Positions 12,146-24,010 of a stretch of DNA of 64,000 bases are shown one piece after another (position 1 is the first letter of the stretch; each line of letters opens with the position of its first letter). This DNA comes from Symbiodinium natans (taxonomy: Eukaryota > Sar > Dinophyceae > Suessiales > Symbiodiniaceae), in the NCBI GenBank assembly GCA_905221605.1, contig CAJNDS010002150.1:477485-541484 (forward strand), written 5' to 3'. The notes under the pieces were generated by a model. It ran no database searches. It worked only from the letters and a program-made list of their open reading frames with translations, and was not told the DNA's origin. The position numbers and the translations under genes are program-made.

Positions 12146-12640
12146 ATGGCTCTAAACTGGTATAGGGGAGACCCCGCCCCTCCCCCCCCCCCACCACATA
12201 AAATGAGGATCAATAATAAAACGCATGCAAACAAAACTCCAATAAAGACCTTACCTCAGCAATTACTAATATATGGATTCGGCTTCAAAGTGGTGCTCTC
12301 AATCTGCTCCAGCGAAATTACCATCGGCGCGAGCGCGAGCGCGAGCGGCTTCTGGCGCTGGTCTCGAGAACCACCAGTGGTTGGTAAGTGACCAGGAGGC
12401 GTTCGAAGTTCCAGCACGAAGGGTGTGCCGGCGTAGTATGCGGTGTGAGGAGGGCTGGCTGCGCCATGTACAAAGCAAAGCCCGGCTCTTGATCCTGGAT
12501 AGTCGTCGTGGGTAGTCCGTTTGCTCGAAGGGCTCTTTAAGGTTTATAATCTCTTCCCCGCAGTACTTAAAAAAATACCCTGACCACCCTGACCCCAAAA
12601 CCCGATCCCGTCGGCCCATATTCAATCCTCTACCGAATTG
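12146..12640. other. Non-repetitive island, coding potential unresolved
   Basis: About 490 bp with little telomere repeat. On plus, an ATG at 12273 opens MDSASKWCSQSAPAKL and reaches a good donor TTG|GTAAGT at 12384. On minus, a 108-codon frame spans 12299-12625, and an alternative exon after GAGACCAG reads RQKPLALALAPMVISLEQ. I cannot choose a strand; one or two exons are likely here. Confidence 0.3.
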
Positions 12641-13302
12641 GGGGGGGTTCGGGGGTGTCGAAATCTGAAGCCTGACTCTGAAAGCCCAAAACTCTCAAGA
12701 CTCAAGTTCCCCTCACTCCCAGCAAGCTACAATAAGGACGGGCTGTTTCTTCGGACATTCGATTAAGAACCCCCTGTGTTTTGGCGGCGGGTCTTCATAC
12801 CATGGGGATAGGGGGGGGGGGGGGGGTACTTTAATATTAGGGGGACGGGGTTAGGGTTTAGGGTTCAGGGAGCCTTGTGAGGTAGCTGCCGTTTACGCTT
12901 TAGAGGTTGGGGTTCCGGGCTTTGGGTTCGGAGATGATGTTAGCTGCCAAGAGCCCAAAAATGCTAAGGGCGTAGTAAGGCGTAGTACTCGATATTCCTA
13001 CGCTAACCACAACACCGAACCCTGCGAAGCCGTGGGCTACATTGAACGTCCAGAGCAGGAGCCTGAAGTCGTAGGCAAGAAAACTTCAATGTTCCGAAGA
13101 AAGGGTTTAGGGTTTAGGGTTTAGGGTTTAGGGTTTAGGGTTTAGGGCTTAGGGCTTAGGGCTTAGGGTTTAGGGTTTAGGGTTTAGGGCTTAGAGTTTA
13201 GGGCTTTCTGCGAACCCACTCGGATGAGATGTAAACTATCCCAAGCAAGAATCGGGCCCTGAAGACTTAAATGCCTATGAAGCCGAAGGAAAACTGGCGA
13301 AC

Positions 13303-13346
13303 CCTATCCAGCCAAGCGGCAGTTTCTCGCCTTTTTCAGCACCAAC
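13303..13346 (-). CDS. Possible module exon ending GW
   Basis: 44 bp after GTGCGCAG|GTT, reading VGAEKGEKLPLGWI before GGTTCG. Gly-Trp near the end matches the module position following the R.RA segment, and it lies 3' of 14380-14427 as expected. The donor choice (phase 2) is uncertain. Confidence 0.4.
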
Positions 13347-14379
13347 CTGCGCACGCAAACCAGCTTCAAAAACGTAAATCTAGCTAGCTATGAGTATTGC
13401 AGGCTTATAAGCACCCCAATTGAGGAAAAAAACAGGCCATCACTGTACTGATCCGACTTAGAACCTTCATTACTACCATGAACCTCCAAGCCAGAAGTCC
13501 TAAACCCTAAACCCTAAGCCCAAAACCCTAAACCCTAAACCCTAAACCCTAAACCCTAAACCCCCTTGTTAAAACCCCAACTCCGAAACTCCCTGAGACC
13601 TCAGCCCCTCGATCCCTAACACCCCAAAGAAGCTAAAAACCCGTCGGCCCTCCCGCGCCTACCTGGGACTCGATTTACCCTAAACCCTAAACCTTAACCT
13701 ACCTACAGTTTAGTAGGAACTATCCTTAATTAGTAGGTATAACCCAGAAAAAGGTAGGTGAAGAGGGTTCCAGGTAGACCCTAAACCCAAACCCAAGGCC
13801 CCCCCCCCAGCCCGGTTATAGCCCCAGGTAGGTCAGCTGCCTGCCCGAACTTGTCCAGCACCGTGAACCATCCCACGGCGCTGTCTCTAAGCGCCTAGCC
13901 ATGCGCAGGAGGGGCTCGTGTCAAGCCATGCTTTCAAGGCATAGAGCGCTTCAGGATTTAGGGCTTGAGGGCTTCAGGCATTTCCAGGGTTGAGGGCGGA
14001 CTCTGGGTATTCCACATGTAGGGCTACATCCGAAACCCCAAATCCCAAGGGGGCTTTCTGGGACCCTAAACCTTAAAAGGGAATAAGGGCCAGAGTTCCT
14101 AGATTTGGTTTACCCTAAACACTAAACCCTAACCCCCAAATCGTAGAGGGTTTACGGTTTAGGGTTCAGGGATTTGGTTTTGATCCGATCCCTAATGCCT
14201 AAAGCCTAACTAAACCCTAAAGCCCAAGCCCCTAAACCCTAAACCCTAAACCCTAAGCCCCTAAGCCTCTAAGCCCCTAAGCCCCAAGCCCCGAAGCCCC
14301 CCCCCCCCTATGCCCTAAACCCTAAACCCTAAACCCTAAACCCTAAACCCTAAATAAACCCTCTCTAGAAAGGTCTCGC

Positions 14380-14427
14380 CTTGCCCTTGGCGCGCTGCAC
14401 CGACGACGACGCCGTCGTCTTTGGGCC
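14380..14427 (-). CDS. Module exon, GPKTTASSSVQRAKGK
   Basis: 48 bp (16 codons), phase 0 both ends, after ACGGCCAG|GGC with a GC donor. It begins Gly-Pro, exactly what must follow LELLQ of 14680-14748 to give the module's LLxGP core, and ends QRAKGK, like the R.RGR segment. Confidence 0.55.
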
Positions 14428-14679
14428 CTGGCCGTGTGAAAGCTGGGCTGGGTTACGAAACCTATATCGCAAGCCCAAGCTAGCCCTAAACCCTAAACCC
14501 TTAACCCTTAACCCTAAACCCTAAACCTTAAACCCTAAACCCTAAATCTAAACAATCCCAACCCTAATGTAAGGCTTCGACGTCTGACTGAAGCAATAGA
14601 AGGGAACCCTACTATTTGGGGGTCTACTCTAGGGGTCCGCTATTTTCGTAAACTCCCCACATGACAGCAACCCCCTGGC

Positions 14680-14748
14680 CTGCAGCAGCTCCAGCACATC
14701 GCCGAACTCCATCTCCTCCGCGTCGCCTTCCTCGTGGGGCAGCGGGAC
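14680..14748 (-). CDS. Module exon, EFGDVLELLQ
   Basis: 69 bp (23 codons), phase 0 both ends, after ATGAAGCAG|GTC and before CAG|GCCAGG. Reads an acidic stretch then EFGDVLELLQ, equivalent to GELVEVLEG in 17508-17561. The adjoining 14590-14660 is half of a GGGTTTACGA-family element. Confidence 0.6.
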
Positions 14749-15282
14749 CTGCTTCATGGTCACCGGATCGGTTCAGGAGTTTTTGGGGGTTTCGGGTCTT
14801 GAGGTTTGGGGTTTGGGGTTTAGGGTTTAGGGTTTGGGGTCTAGGGTTTAGAGTCTTGGGGTTGAGGGTTTAGGGTTTAGGGTTTAGGGTTTAGGGTTTA
14901 GGGTTTAGGGTTTAGGGTTTAGGGTTTAGGGTTTAGGGTTTAGGGTTGGTTTGGATCCTATGCTACTCAGAATCATGATGGCAATCAAGAGTCATGTAAT
15001 ATCTGTGCCTCACCTTGAGCAGGGTGTAGCCAGGGCGGTGGGCAGGACCCACAATCGCAGTGTTGAGCTACATTCTGCGAGAACGCATACCCCTCCCTCC
15101 TACCCCCCCCCACCCCCGCCCCCACCCATAGACCCCAAACCCTCAACCCTCAACCCAAAACCCCGCCCCCACCCCCAACCACCCAAAAAGAAGGAAGAAG
15201 GCTCGTCGAGAGGATCAACTACCTCAGCTTTTTGAGCCTAGGATCCCACACTCCTCAAGGCTTAGGGGTTGTAACGGTCTAG

Positions 15283-15615
15283 GGTTTAGGGTTTAGGGTT
15301 TATAGGGTTTATAGGGTTTGTAGGGTTTCTAGGGTTTATAGGGTTTATAGGGTTTATAGGGTTTATAGGGTTTATAGGGTTTCTAGGGTTTATAGGGTTT
15401 ATAGGGTTCATAGGGTTTATAGGGCTAATAGGGTTTATAGGGTTTATAGGGTTTATAGGGTTTTATAGGGTTTTATAGGGTTTTATAGGGTTTATAGGGT
15501 TTATAGGGTTTATAGGGTTTATAGGGTTTATAGGGTTTATAGGGTTTATAGGGTTTATAGGGTTTATAGGGTTTATAGGGTTTATAGGGTTTATAGGGTT
15601 TATAGGGTTTATAGG
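15283..15615. repeat. GGGTTTATA nonamer array
   Basis: About 33 tandem copies of GGGTTTATA with rare one-base variants: a two-base-expanded telomere variant homogenised over 330 bp. The heptamer resumes on either side. Confidence 0.95.
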
Positions 15616-15787
15616 AGTTAGGGTTTAGGGGTTGTAAGGGTTCATGAGGGCGGTTTGTGGTTTCAGAGTTCAGGGATTTTGGGGCTTCGAGTTTAGGGCT
15701 TCGAGTTTAGGGCTCGGGGTTCGGGATTTTGGGGGAAACGAGGTTAGGGCTTAGGGGCAAAAGCAAAAGCAGAGGGGGCTGGCTCGC

Positions 15788-15826
15788 CTTCTCGTGGCTG
15801 ACGCAGATGTAGTAAGGCTTGCCAGT
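15788..15826 (-). CDS. Module exon, TGKPYYICVSHEK
   Basis: 39 bp, phase 0 both ends, after AAAAGGAG|ACT and before AAG|GCGAGC. TGKPYYICVSHEK resembles the start of a module repeat (compare GKYAVITHKNLLDK at 25748-25819 and FYVVETPVAVTSDKD at 18383-18446). It lies just 5' of 14680-14748. Confidence 0.5.
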
Positions 15827-15885
15827 CTCCTTTTCGGGTCTTGGGGACGTGTGTAGGTCTTTGTGGTTTAATTAGCTAGACCCTG

Positions 15886-15960
15886 AAGTAACCTAGGAAT
15901 AAAAAGGGTACCCTTTTTGGTTTTAAGGGGATGATAAGGGAACCCCAACCCTAAAAAAAG
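15886..15960. mobile_element. Short inverted-repeat-like island, AAAAAGGGTACCC type
   Basis: Contains AACCTAGGAATAAAAAGGGTACCCTTTTTGG (a local palindrome; positions 15890-15921) and a GGGAACCCC motif. Related islands are at 4005-4080, 31015-31080, 46485-46530 and 52381-52463. Probably remnants of a short non-autonomous element. Confidence 0.4.
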
Positions 15961-16852
15961 GAAAAAAAGGCCTATTCCCGGTCCTGGTTAGGGTTTAAGG
16001 TTGGGGGCTTGGGGGCTGGAGTTTCGGGCGCTTCTTGCACAGCAAATGAACCCCTGCAAGGATGAGCGCCACCTGTGACAGAACCATCCCTAAACCCTAA
16101 ACCCTAAACCCTAACCCTAAACCCTAAACCCTAAACCCTAAACCCTAAACCCCAAACCCTAAACCCTAAACCCTAAACCACAAACCCTAAACCCTAATTA
16201 AACCCAAAACCCTAATGCCCTCACTGCCGAGTCGCAACTTCAGAACAGGCGACAGAACCGCGAGGGCTGGGGGCGGTCTCTGCCCGAAACACGAAATCGC
16301 TGCCCCAAAACACTAAACCCTAAACCGGTTGAGGGTTTAGGGTTTAGTTTAGGGTTCAGTCCCAGATCCCAGACCTCGGCTCCAAAACGAACGGTTCACG
16401 CACCATGGAGACTTCCCCCCTCCAACCCCAGCCAAAACGAGAACTCAGCAACCTAAACCCTAAACCCTAAGCCCTAAACCCTAAACCCAAAGCCCTGAAC
16501 CTTAAATCGAAAGCTCCTTCAAGTAGGGGGTGCCCTGGTTGCCCTTGATGGTGATCCTTGGCGGACGAGAGTGGAGTCTGCTGCTTCGGGGTGGGGGGCA
16601 AGTTTAGGAGTCGAGGCGACAAGGGAGTGGATGGCACTGCTCCGCAATCCCCTATCATGCTCTCTTTCTACCACTCTCAAGAATGCCGCCTACTACGCAA
16701 TAACGCTCTCTGCTACCCTAAACCCTAAACCCCAAACCGTAAACCCTAAACCCTAAACCCTAAACCCTAAACCCTAAACCCCAAACCCTAAACCCTAAAC
16801 CCTAAACCCTAAACCTTAAACCCTTACCAAACCCTAACCCTAATCCCCAAAC

Positions 16853-16927
16853 ATGTCCCAGGCGCCAGCCCTTGGTGTCGTCGGTAACGCAGCGCGCGCG
16901 GATGCGCTCCAGGCCGCAGGACGCCAC
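16853..16927 (-). CDS. Module exon, ERIRARCVTDDTKGW
   Basis: 75 bp if the CAT|GTTTGG donor is used. Phase 0 after CCACAAAG|GTG. The reading includes LERIRARCVTDDTKGW, the R.RAR...GW part of the module, directly 3' of 17508-17561 (EVLEGPLE) as the module order requires. A shorter end inside TGGCGCC with a GC donor is possible. Confidence 0.6.
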
Positions 16928-17507
16928 CTTTGTGGGGCTTATGGGTATTTAGGGTTTAGGGTTCAGGGTTTAGGGTTTAGGGCTTTTGGGATTAGGGTTT
17001 AGGGTTTAGGGTTCAGGGTTTTAGGGTGCCTATGGTGTGTAGGGTGCTTCAGGTGTTTAGGGTTTAGGGTTTAGGTTGTCCGTTGTCAAGTCTTCCTGAA
17101 AACAGGGTACCGCTGTAGCCCAATCGTGCTTTGAGAAACCCTACAACCCTCAACCGGGGCTTTTGGGATTCGGGTTTAGGGTTTAGGGTTTGGGGTTTAG
17201 GGTTTAGGGTTTAGGGTTTAGGGTTTAGGGTTTAGGGTTTAGGGTTTAGGGTTTAGGGAGCTCATTTGAAGCACCCCAGCCCCTCAACTCCCATCCGCCT
17301 GGAAGGCCCCAAGTGACAACCTCAACTCTCACCCTCAACCCTAAAGCTTAGGGTTTAGGGTTTAGGGTTTAGGGTTTGGGGTTTCGGGTTTCGGGTCTAG
17401 GGTTTAGGGTTTAGGGTTTCCAGGCGTGTTGAAAACCTCAAAGTTTTGGGGTTGGCTAAGGGTTTCCCAACAAACCTCTCCACCCCCAGTGCCCTCGTCG
17501 GGGGTGC

Positions 17508-17561
17508 CTCGAGGGGGCCCTCCAGAACCTCCACCAGCTCGCCTTTTCCGGGCTTCCGAAC
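17508..17561 (-). CDS. Module exon, GELVEVLEGPLE
   Basis: 54 bp (18 codons), phase 0 both ends, after CGCTGGAAG|GTT and before GAG|GCACCC. VRKPGKGELVEVLEGPLE is the canonical module core. Upstream 18383-18446 and downstream 16853-16927 supply the start and end of the same repeat, so one module is split over three exons. Confidence 0.65.
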
Positions 17562-18382
17562 CTTCCAGCGACTCAATCCCAAAAGGCACAAGCCTCAACC
17601 CTAAACTAAACAGCCTAAACCCTAAACCCGAAACCCTAAAGCCTGAACCCTAAACCTAGACACTAAACCCTATATTTGAGACCGTTTTCTGTCCTACCCT
17701 TTACAGCTTCTGCCTCAGATCCTCCCCCTGACCCCAAAGCCCCAAACCCCAGACCCCGGTTGGCTTAAAGGGTATGGCTCAGCTGGTAAGAGCAGAAGTG
17801 CAAGCGTAAGGTTTGTAGGTTTGGGCTTCAAGCGAGTTTAGGGTTTAGGGTTTAGGGTTTAGGATTTAGGGTTTAGGGTTTAGGGTTTAGGGTTTAGGGT
17901 TTAGGGTTTAGGGTTTAGGGTTTAGGGGCTGATGGACGTTTCCGGGAACAAACGGAAGCTTTGCGTCTTTAACTCGGGTTCCGAAGTGCTGGCCCGCCTC
18001 TAAGCTAGATCCCGCTTTGTAGCTGGGGTTTAGGGTTTAGGGTTTAGGGTTTAGGGTTTAGGGTTTAGGGTTTAGGGTTTAGGGTTTAGGGTTAAGGGTT
18101 AAGGGTCCCATTCTTTGAAGTTGCAGTTCATCTGCGCCGGCGTTTTCTTTCAGAAGCCGACGCCCCGAACAGGCCCTAAACCCTAAACCCTATACCTGGT
18201 GGACTAAATGAACCCTGAAAGGGTGGTTTAGGGTTTAGGGTCCACATACCCTAGTACAGGCTGTAGTCTTGGCCATCGTGGATATGATCCCAATTCTAGG
18301 GTTCATTCTCGTAAATTTGGTACCAGAAACATCCCCCCAAACCATCCCAAACCCAGGTAGCCATCCTCTCTGAGTTCCCTGC

Positions 18383-18446
18383 GGTCTTGCCAGTGCCGAT
18401 GTCTTTGTCGGAGGTCACTGCGACCGGCGTCTCCACAACGTAGAAC
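18383..18446 (-). CDS. Module exon, FYVVETPVAVTSDKD
   Basis: 64 bp, entered in phase 2 (one base) after AACCCCTAG|G, then 21 codons beginning FYVVETPVAVTSDKD and ending in phase 0 before GCAGGG. It matches the beginning of the module (FY.VV..T..T) and precedes VRKPGKGELVEVLEG in order and phase. Confidence 0.55.
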
Positions 18447-18865
18447 CTAGGGGTTTAGGGTTCAAGGCGTCAGGGTTTAGGGCTTCGGGACTCATGCAGT
18501 TCTGCCAGCTGCTCGCATGTGCAGTGGGCTCAGAGCAATTTTGGAGTTGCAAGATTTCGGGTAGACTACGTTGCTCAAGCTTCTAGCGGAGGGTCGCCAC
18601 AACAAAGATGACACCCGCAGAAGCATTGGACCGTACACCGTACGCCCTAACACTGCAAAGTACCTTTCGACAAAGATCCTCAGAAGCGCGGTTCAGGGCC
18701 TTTCGGGCTTGGAGTTTTGGGTTCAAACCCTAAACCCTCAACCCTAAACCCCTAAACCCTAAACCCCTAAACCCTAAATCCTAAACCCTAAACCCTAAAT
18801 CCTAAATCCTAAACCGTAAGCCCTACTGTAAGAGACTGAGAGCCAGACTGTTGGATCAACGCCGC

Positions 18866-18925
18866 AAGCTTGGCGGCATGGAGGCCGTCTGCCGCCAGAC
18901 GCTGGGCGAGCAGCGTGGCTTGATC
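18866..18925 (-). CDS. Coiled-coil exon, LLAQRLAADGLHAAKL
   Basis: 60 bp (20 codons), phase 0 both ends, after the pyrimidine-rich CCCTATCCCACACAG|GAT and before CTT|GCGGCG. Ala/Leu-rich helix. The plus strand also reads acceptably (GMEAVCRQTLGEQRG), so strand rests on the acceptor. Confidence 0.45.
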
Positions 18926-19330
18926 CTGTGTGGGATAGGGCGGATAGGGTTTAGGGTTTAGGGATTAGGGATTAGGGATTAGAGTTTAGGGTTTAGGGTT
19001 TAGGGTTTAGGGTTTAACGTTTATGGTTTGTGGATTCCGGGCTTAGGGTTCAGGGTATGGTGTTCAGGGTTTAGCATTTAGCGTGTAGGGGTTCAGGGTT
19101 TGGAGCTTAGGGTTTCATCCTCAAAAGGAACACACATGAATCGTTAGAGTCTCGCAGGCATCATGGACGCGCAAGCCTGATTTTGCCCCGACCCCCAACT
19201 CTAAACCCAAACCCCAAGCCCCCAACCCTGCCCTACAACCCTAAACCCTAAACCCTAAACCCTAAACCCTAAACCCTAAAATTAAATTTTTAAACCCCAA
19301 AGGTCGGAAGCCTTGGATCTTGCCCGGCAG

Positions 19331-19365
19331 GCCTCCGAGATGTCCGAGGCCGACAAGCTCATGAT
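19331..19365 (+). CDS. Possible plus-strand coil exon
   Basis: After GATCTTGCCCGGCAG the plus strand reads ASEMSEADKLM and meets GTGATC. Minus-strand readings of the same island are poorer. Either a plus-strand gene overlaps here or the island is ambiguous. Confidence 0.3.
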
Positions 19366-19394
19366 GTGATCTCGGAAGCCCTGGCGCGGTGCAG

Positions 19395-19960
19395 GGATTA
19401 GGGGTTCAGGGTTCAGGGGTTCAGGGGTTCAGGGGTTCAGGGGTTCAGGGGTTCAGGGGTTCAGGGGTTCAGGGGTTCAGGGGATCAGGGGATTAGGGGT
19501 TCAGGGGTTCAGGGGTTCAGGGGTTTTAGGGGTTTAGGGGTTTAGGGGTGTAGGGTCTTAGGGCTTAAAGGTTTAAGGGTTTAAGGGTTTAAGGGTTTAG
19601 GGGTTCAGAGGTTCAGGAGTTCAGGGGCTTAGGAGTTTCGGGGTCTTAGGGCTTAAGGGTTTAGGGCTTGAAGGTTTCAGGGTTTCAGGGTTTAGGGGTT
19701 TAGGGGTCTTGGGGTTTTGGGGGTTTAGGGGTTTTGGGGGTTTAGGGGTTTAGGGGGGTTAGGGGTTTAGGGGTTTAGGGGTTTAGGGGTTTAGGGTTCA
19801 GGGTTTTAGGGATTGAAGGGTTAAGCGTTTGAGGGTTTAAGAGTTGAAGGGCTTAAGGGTTTAAGGGGGGGGTGGGGGGAGGGATTCGGGCTTTAGGGTT
19901 CGGGGTTTAGGGATTAGGGCTTGAAGGTTTAAGGGTTTAAGGGTTTGAGGGTTTAAGGGT
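19395..19960. repeat. Mixed variant telomere arrays (GGGGTTCA, GGGTTTAA, GGGGTTTA)
   Basis: 570 bp of successive blocks: GGGGTTCA octamers, GGTTTAA, GGGGTTTA, then GGGTTTAAG. Each block is homogeneous internally. No gene seen. Confidence 0.9.
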
Positions 19961-20599
19961 CGAAGGGCTTGCTCGCGTAGGCTTAGGGGTATCTTCACTA
20001 CCCTTAAACTCTTAAACCCTTCACCCTTCACCCGTTGGTGCTTTCATAGCAGGATCGTCGCACTTAGCAAGCAGGCACAATTCAGAGTCATAGGCACCCG
20101 ACAAGAGGACTCGAAATGGGCATGTCTGTAGCTTACTTCAGAATCTTACTTTACAGTTGCTTAAACCCTAAACCCCATAACACCCTGGTAAACCCCAAAC
20201 AGAACCCCGAAAAAAAAAAAAAACCTTATGACCTTAAAACCTAGAACCTGAAGACCACGAGTCCCTCCGGCGTGGAAAAAAACCTCTCAGCCCGGAGCCA
20301 GTGAAAACGGGGAGTTCCGAGTGAAGCGGGACTGCCCTCCCTACTTAAATCATACCCCCTGAACACAAAAACCCTAAGGCTCCAAACCCTAAACCCTAAA
20401 CCCGAAACCCTAAACTCTAAACCCTAAACCCCAAACCCGAAACCCTAAACCCTGAACCCTAAACCCTAAACCCTAAACCCTAAACCCTAATCCCTAAACC
20501 CTAAACCCTAAACCCTAAACCCTAAACCCTAAACCCTAAACCCTAAACCCTAAACCCTAAGCCTAAACCCTAAACCCTAAACCCTAAGCCTTGCCCCCT

Positions 20600-20690
20600 T
20601 GCGTCTCCAGCCAGCCTCCTGTGTGAGGTCGCGCACCGGAGGCTTGGCGGCCCTGAGAAGCACGGAGAGGCGCTTGGACCTGGGACGGGC
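20600..20690. other. Unique island, probable exon, ends unresolved
   Basis: On minus, a very pyrimidine-rich acceptor GCGCCTCTCCGTGCTTCTCAG opens GRQASGARPHTG or, in another frame, PPVRDLTQEAGWRRK. The second contains GW and coil-like residues. Phase is undetermined, so no exact exon is given. Confidence 0.35.
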
Positions 20691-21376
20691 TTTAGGGCAT
20701 TTGGGGTTTAGGGGTATAGGCTTTAGGCTTTAGGGCATTTAGGGTTTAGGGCATTTAGGGTTTAGGGCATTTTAGGGTTTAGGGTTTAGGGTTTAGGGTT
20801 TAGGGTTTAGGGTTTAGGGTTTAGGGTTTAGGGTTTAGGGTTTAGGGTTTAGGGCATTTTAAGGTTTTGGGCTTAGGACTTAGGACTCTGGGTTTAGGGT
20901 ATCGGGCTTAAGACTTAGGAATCTGGGTTTAAAGAGCTTAGGGTTTAGGGTTTAGGACGCAGGATTCTGGGTTTAGGGGAGTAGGGCATTTAGGGCTTCA
21001 GGATTTAGGGTTTAGGGCTTGAGGGTTGAAGATTTCAGGGCTTAGGGATTGAAAACGCTCTGCCGAACAGGATCCGGTTTGCCTGATACAGCAAACGCCT
21101 TAAGAACAGCTTCCTTAACTTTTGAGGATGCTCCGAGTGCAGGGTTTTGGCTAGGCCCCCCCAATGCCCTAGGATAATTCTGGGCACCCTTCTAGGTTTG
21201 TAAAGGACCCTAGACCAAAAGAAAGGAGTACGGGCACCATTCGGCATCCTAGTTGGGTTGAAGGATGCGAAAACGCACCCAGCCCCACCCCACCCCGCCC
21301 AACCCCCCAAAAGAAGAAACGGCTGCTGCCAGGTCACCGCACAATCTCTTGTCAGACAGTTTTCGACGTTTATGTT

Positions 21377-21534
21377 TGGATGTTCCCCCTTATACGAACA
21401 GTCCCACTAATAGGGATTGTAGTACCCCCTACTGCAATCCCCTAAACCCTAAACCCTAAACCCTGAACCCTGAACCCTGAACCCTAAACCCTAAACCCTA
21501 AACCCAGGACTGCTTGTATACGGGGGGAACATCC
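21377..21534. mobile_element. Inverted-repeat element (GGATGTTCCCCCTTATAC family) with a telomere array inside
   Basis: The left half runs from GGATGTTCCCCCTTATACGA through AATAGGGATTGTAGTA; the right half AGGACTGCTTGTATACGGGGGGAACATCC closes it. The centre (about 21441-21505) is CCCTAAA/CCCTGAA repeat, absent in family members at 55315-55420 and 36543-36639. The array was therefore inserted or expanded inside an existing element. Confidence 0.7.
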
Positions 21535-21554
21535 CAACGTTTAGTGCAAAATAC

Positions 21555-21587
21555 GCCCTGGGCCCCCGGCAGCGCATTGGTCGCCAC
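21555..21587 (-). CDS. Possible exon, VATNALPGAQG
   Basis: 33 bp, phase 0 both ends, after GACTTCCTCCAG|GTG and before GTATTT. Reads VATNALPGAQG, similar to VAPLRAGAQTVE at 39889-39924. Confidence 0.35.
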
Positions 21588-22561
21588 CTGGAGGAAGTCT
21601 GCTGCTCCAGAATCAATTTAGGGTTTAGGGCTTAGGGTTTAGGGTTTAGGGTTTTAGGTTTTAGGTTTAAGGTTGAGGGTTGGGGGTTGTGGGTTGGGGG
21701 TTGGGGGTTTCGCGTTGCAGGTGTGGGATTTAGGGCATCGGGTTCTCCATCAGCATTTAAGGTTCGAGGCTTCGGGTTCTGGGCACACTGGGTATTTGGG
21801 CTTCGTTGCTTGAGGGCCAAGCTCAGAGGGGATGACATGTAAATAGCATAGGGTCTGAGGGTTTAGTGTCTAGGGTTTAGGGATACAAACCCAAAGCTCA
21901 CAACCCCAATCAACAACCCCAAACCTCTAAACCCAACACCCCTTCTCAGTTTGTAGATCCCAGAAAGCCTAAATCCTAAACGTACAGACCTTTTTTTGCT
22001 GTAGGGCTCCTTCAGCCCCCTTGGGGACTCGGCCAACATGCGCAAAAAGGCCTGTTGAACGTCGCAGAGTTGAGGCGTAGGGTTTGGGGTCTAGGGCTTA
22101 AGGCTTAGGGTTCAAGAGTTTAGGGTTTAGGGTTTAGGGTTTAGGGTTTAGGGTTTAGGGTTTAGGGTTTATGGTTTAGGGTTTAGGGTTTAGGGTTTAG
22201 GGTTTAGGAGGTTTAGGGCTGATGCACTGGGATGACAGAAGCTCCCAACACCGCTCCTGGGCTGAAGTGTCTGACTGCATGTGTGTGTGTATCCCATACA
22301 ATCAAATCGATAGCAACCCCCGTATCATCCCAGCGATATGCCTAGCCATGGGCCAAATGAGACCCCAACCCAGAAGCCAGCAATGCTGTTTTCACGGGTT
22401 AGGGCCCTAAACCCTAATCCCCAAACCCTAAACCCTAAACCCTAAACCCTAACCCCTAAACCCTAAACCCTAAACCCTGGGGAGGTACCTAGAGGACACT
22501 GACAGGGCTCTCAGCCCTCAATCCTTAACCCCCAATTAAGTCTCAAACCCTAAGCCCTGGC

Positions 22562-22594
22562 CTCAAGCAACTTCTCCATGGCCGACATGGAGAC
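22562..22594 (-). CDS. Coil exon, VSMSAMEKLLE
   Basis: 33 bp, phase 0 both ends, after CTCTGAGGCAAG|GTC and before GAG|GCCAGG. Reads VSMSAMEKLLE. Confidence 0.4.
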
Positions 22595-23426
22595 CTTGCC
22601 TCAGAGTTTAGGGTTCAGGGTTTAGGGTTTAGGGTTGAGGGTTGAGGGTTGAGGGCTGAGGGTTGAGGGTTTAGGGTTTAGGGTGAACGTAGATGCTGCG
22701 GGGTCAGCTAGCCTAGTAGGGCGGGCGGGGGGCTGCCCCCAAGGCGCCACTTCTCATGTACGATTAGCTCCAACCTCCAGGACCCAAGGAACTCTCAGTC
22801 TTAAACCCCAAGCCCTGAACCCGAAACTTGACACCCTACACGGCAGCCACGCCATGTAGCAGGGCCTGTGATATAGGGTAGGGACGCTTGACTTAAGGGT
22901 TGTGTCGGAAACTCCTGGTAGCTGCTTCCGCTGTCGTGTGTTGCCCCGAGCCCCTACATCGAGTGCTGCCCATTGGCTGTCAATGGAAACCTAGACCCTC
23001 AAACCCTCAAACCCTAAACCCTCAAACCCTCAACCCCTAAATCACCGGAACATACTCCTCTTCCCTAATGTTCAGACGCCCCACCTGACATGAAATATTC
23101 CAAGCATCGCCTTTCATATTTCAACTAGGAGGCTGCAGAGTGAAATAACTACACTAGAATAAATACACTAGAACTCTGACGCGCTGCTACCGTTTGCTGC
23201 GTTTAGGGTTTGGGGGCTTATGGGAGAGGGTTTAGGAATGTAGGGGTTTAGGCGTTTAGGCTTTGAGTCTCAACCCTAAACCCTAAACCCCAAACCCTAA
23301 ACCCCAAACCCTAAACCCTAAACCCTAAACCCTAAACCCTAAACCCCAAACCCTAAATCCTAAACCCTAACCCCTAAACCCTAGACCCTGAACCCTCGAA
23401 GCAGCCGCGCCGCCCTTCATCAAGAC

Positions 23427-23456
23427 CTTCTCGGCGCGGTTGGCCAAGACCCCGAG
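23427..23456 (-). CDS. Coil exon, LGVLANRAEK
   Basis: 30 bp, phase 0 both ends, after GCGTCGCGAG|CTC and before AAG|GTCTTG. The frame stays open for a further 11 codons (VLMK...), so the donor may lie further on. Confidence 0.4.
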
Positions 23457-24010
23457 CTCGCGACGCGCCGCAGGTCTCGCAGAAGAGGGAGGGCGGAAGG
23501 GCTCAGGGCCGAGGTGTGCCCCTACTCCCTAAACCCTAAACCCTCGCGGGTTTAGGGTTCAGGTTTAGGGTTTAGGGGTAAACCCTCGGGTTTAGGAATC
23601 AGGCTAGGGGTTCAGGGATTTTGGGAGTTTAGGGGGTTTGTACTGGCCTTGGCCCTTGAAATTGTTGCGAATAAGGTCCTCGTACAAGCAATCAGGGCCA
23701 AGCAAGATTTACAACAACCCAAGGGCCTTCCGAGCAGAGAAGGTTTAAGGCTTAGCGCTTGTTTTTTTTTTTCAGAATGCTGCTGCCAAACCCTAAACCC
23801 GACATCCTAAACCCTAAACCCACGCCCGAAGGGTTTCTGCTTCAGGCTGGGGGTGGCCCTAAACTTACTGGATTTGGGAGTTCGGGGCTTTGGGGAGCGT
23901 TTGTTGCTTGGCGCCCCGGAGAAGGGAAATGGGAGAGTTCTGCAAGCCCCTGAACTCCAGGCCCCAAGCCCTCAGCCCTTAGCCTTAAGCCCCTAAGCCC
24001 TGAATGCGGT

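Noticed and set aside
17770-17845. tRNA-like sequence: GGCTCAGCTGGTAAGAGC resembles a D arm
   Set aside because: The following bases give no paired anticodon stem and the T-loop GGTTCGA is absent; at most a degraded fragment.
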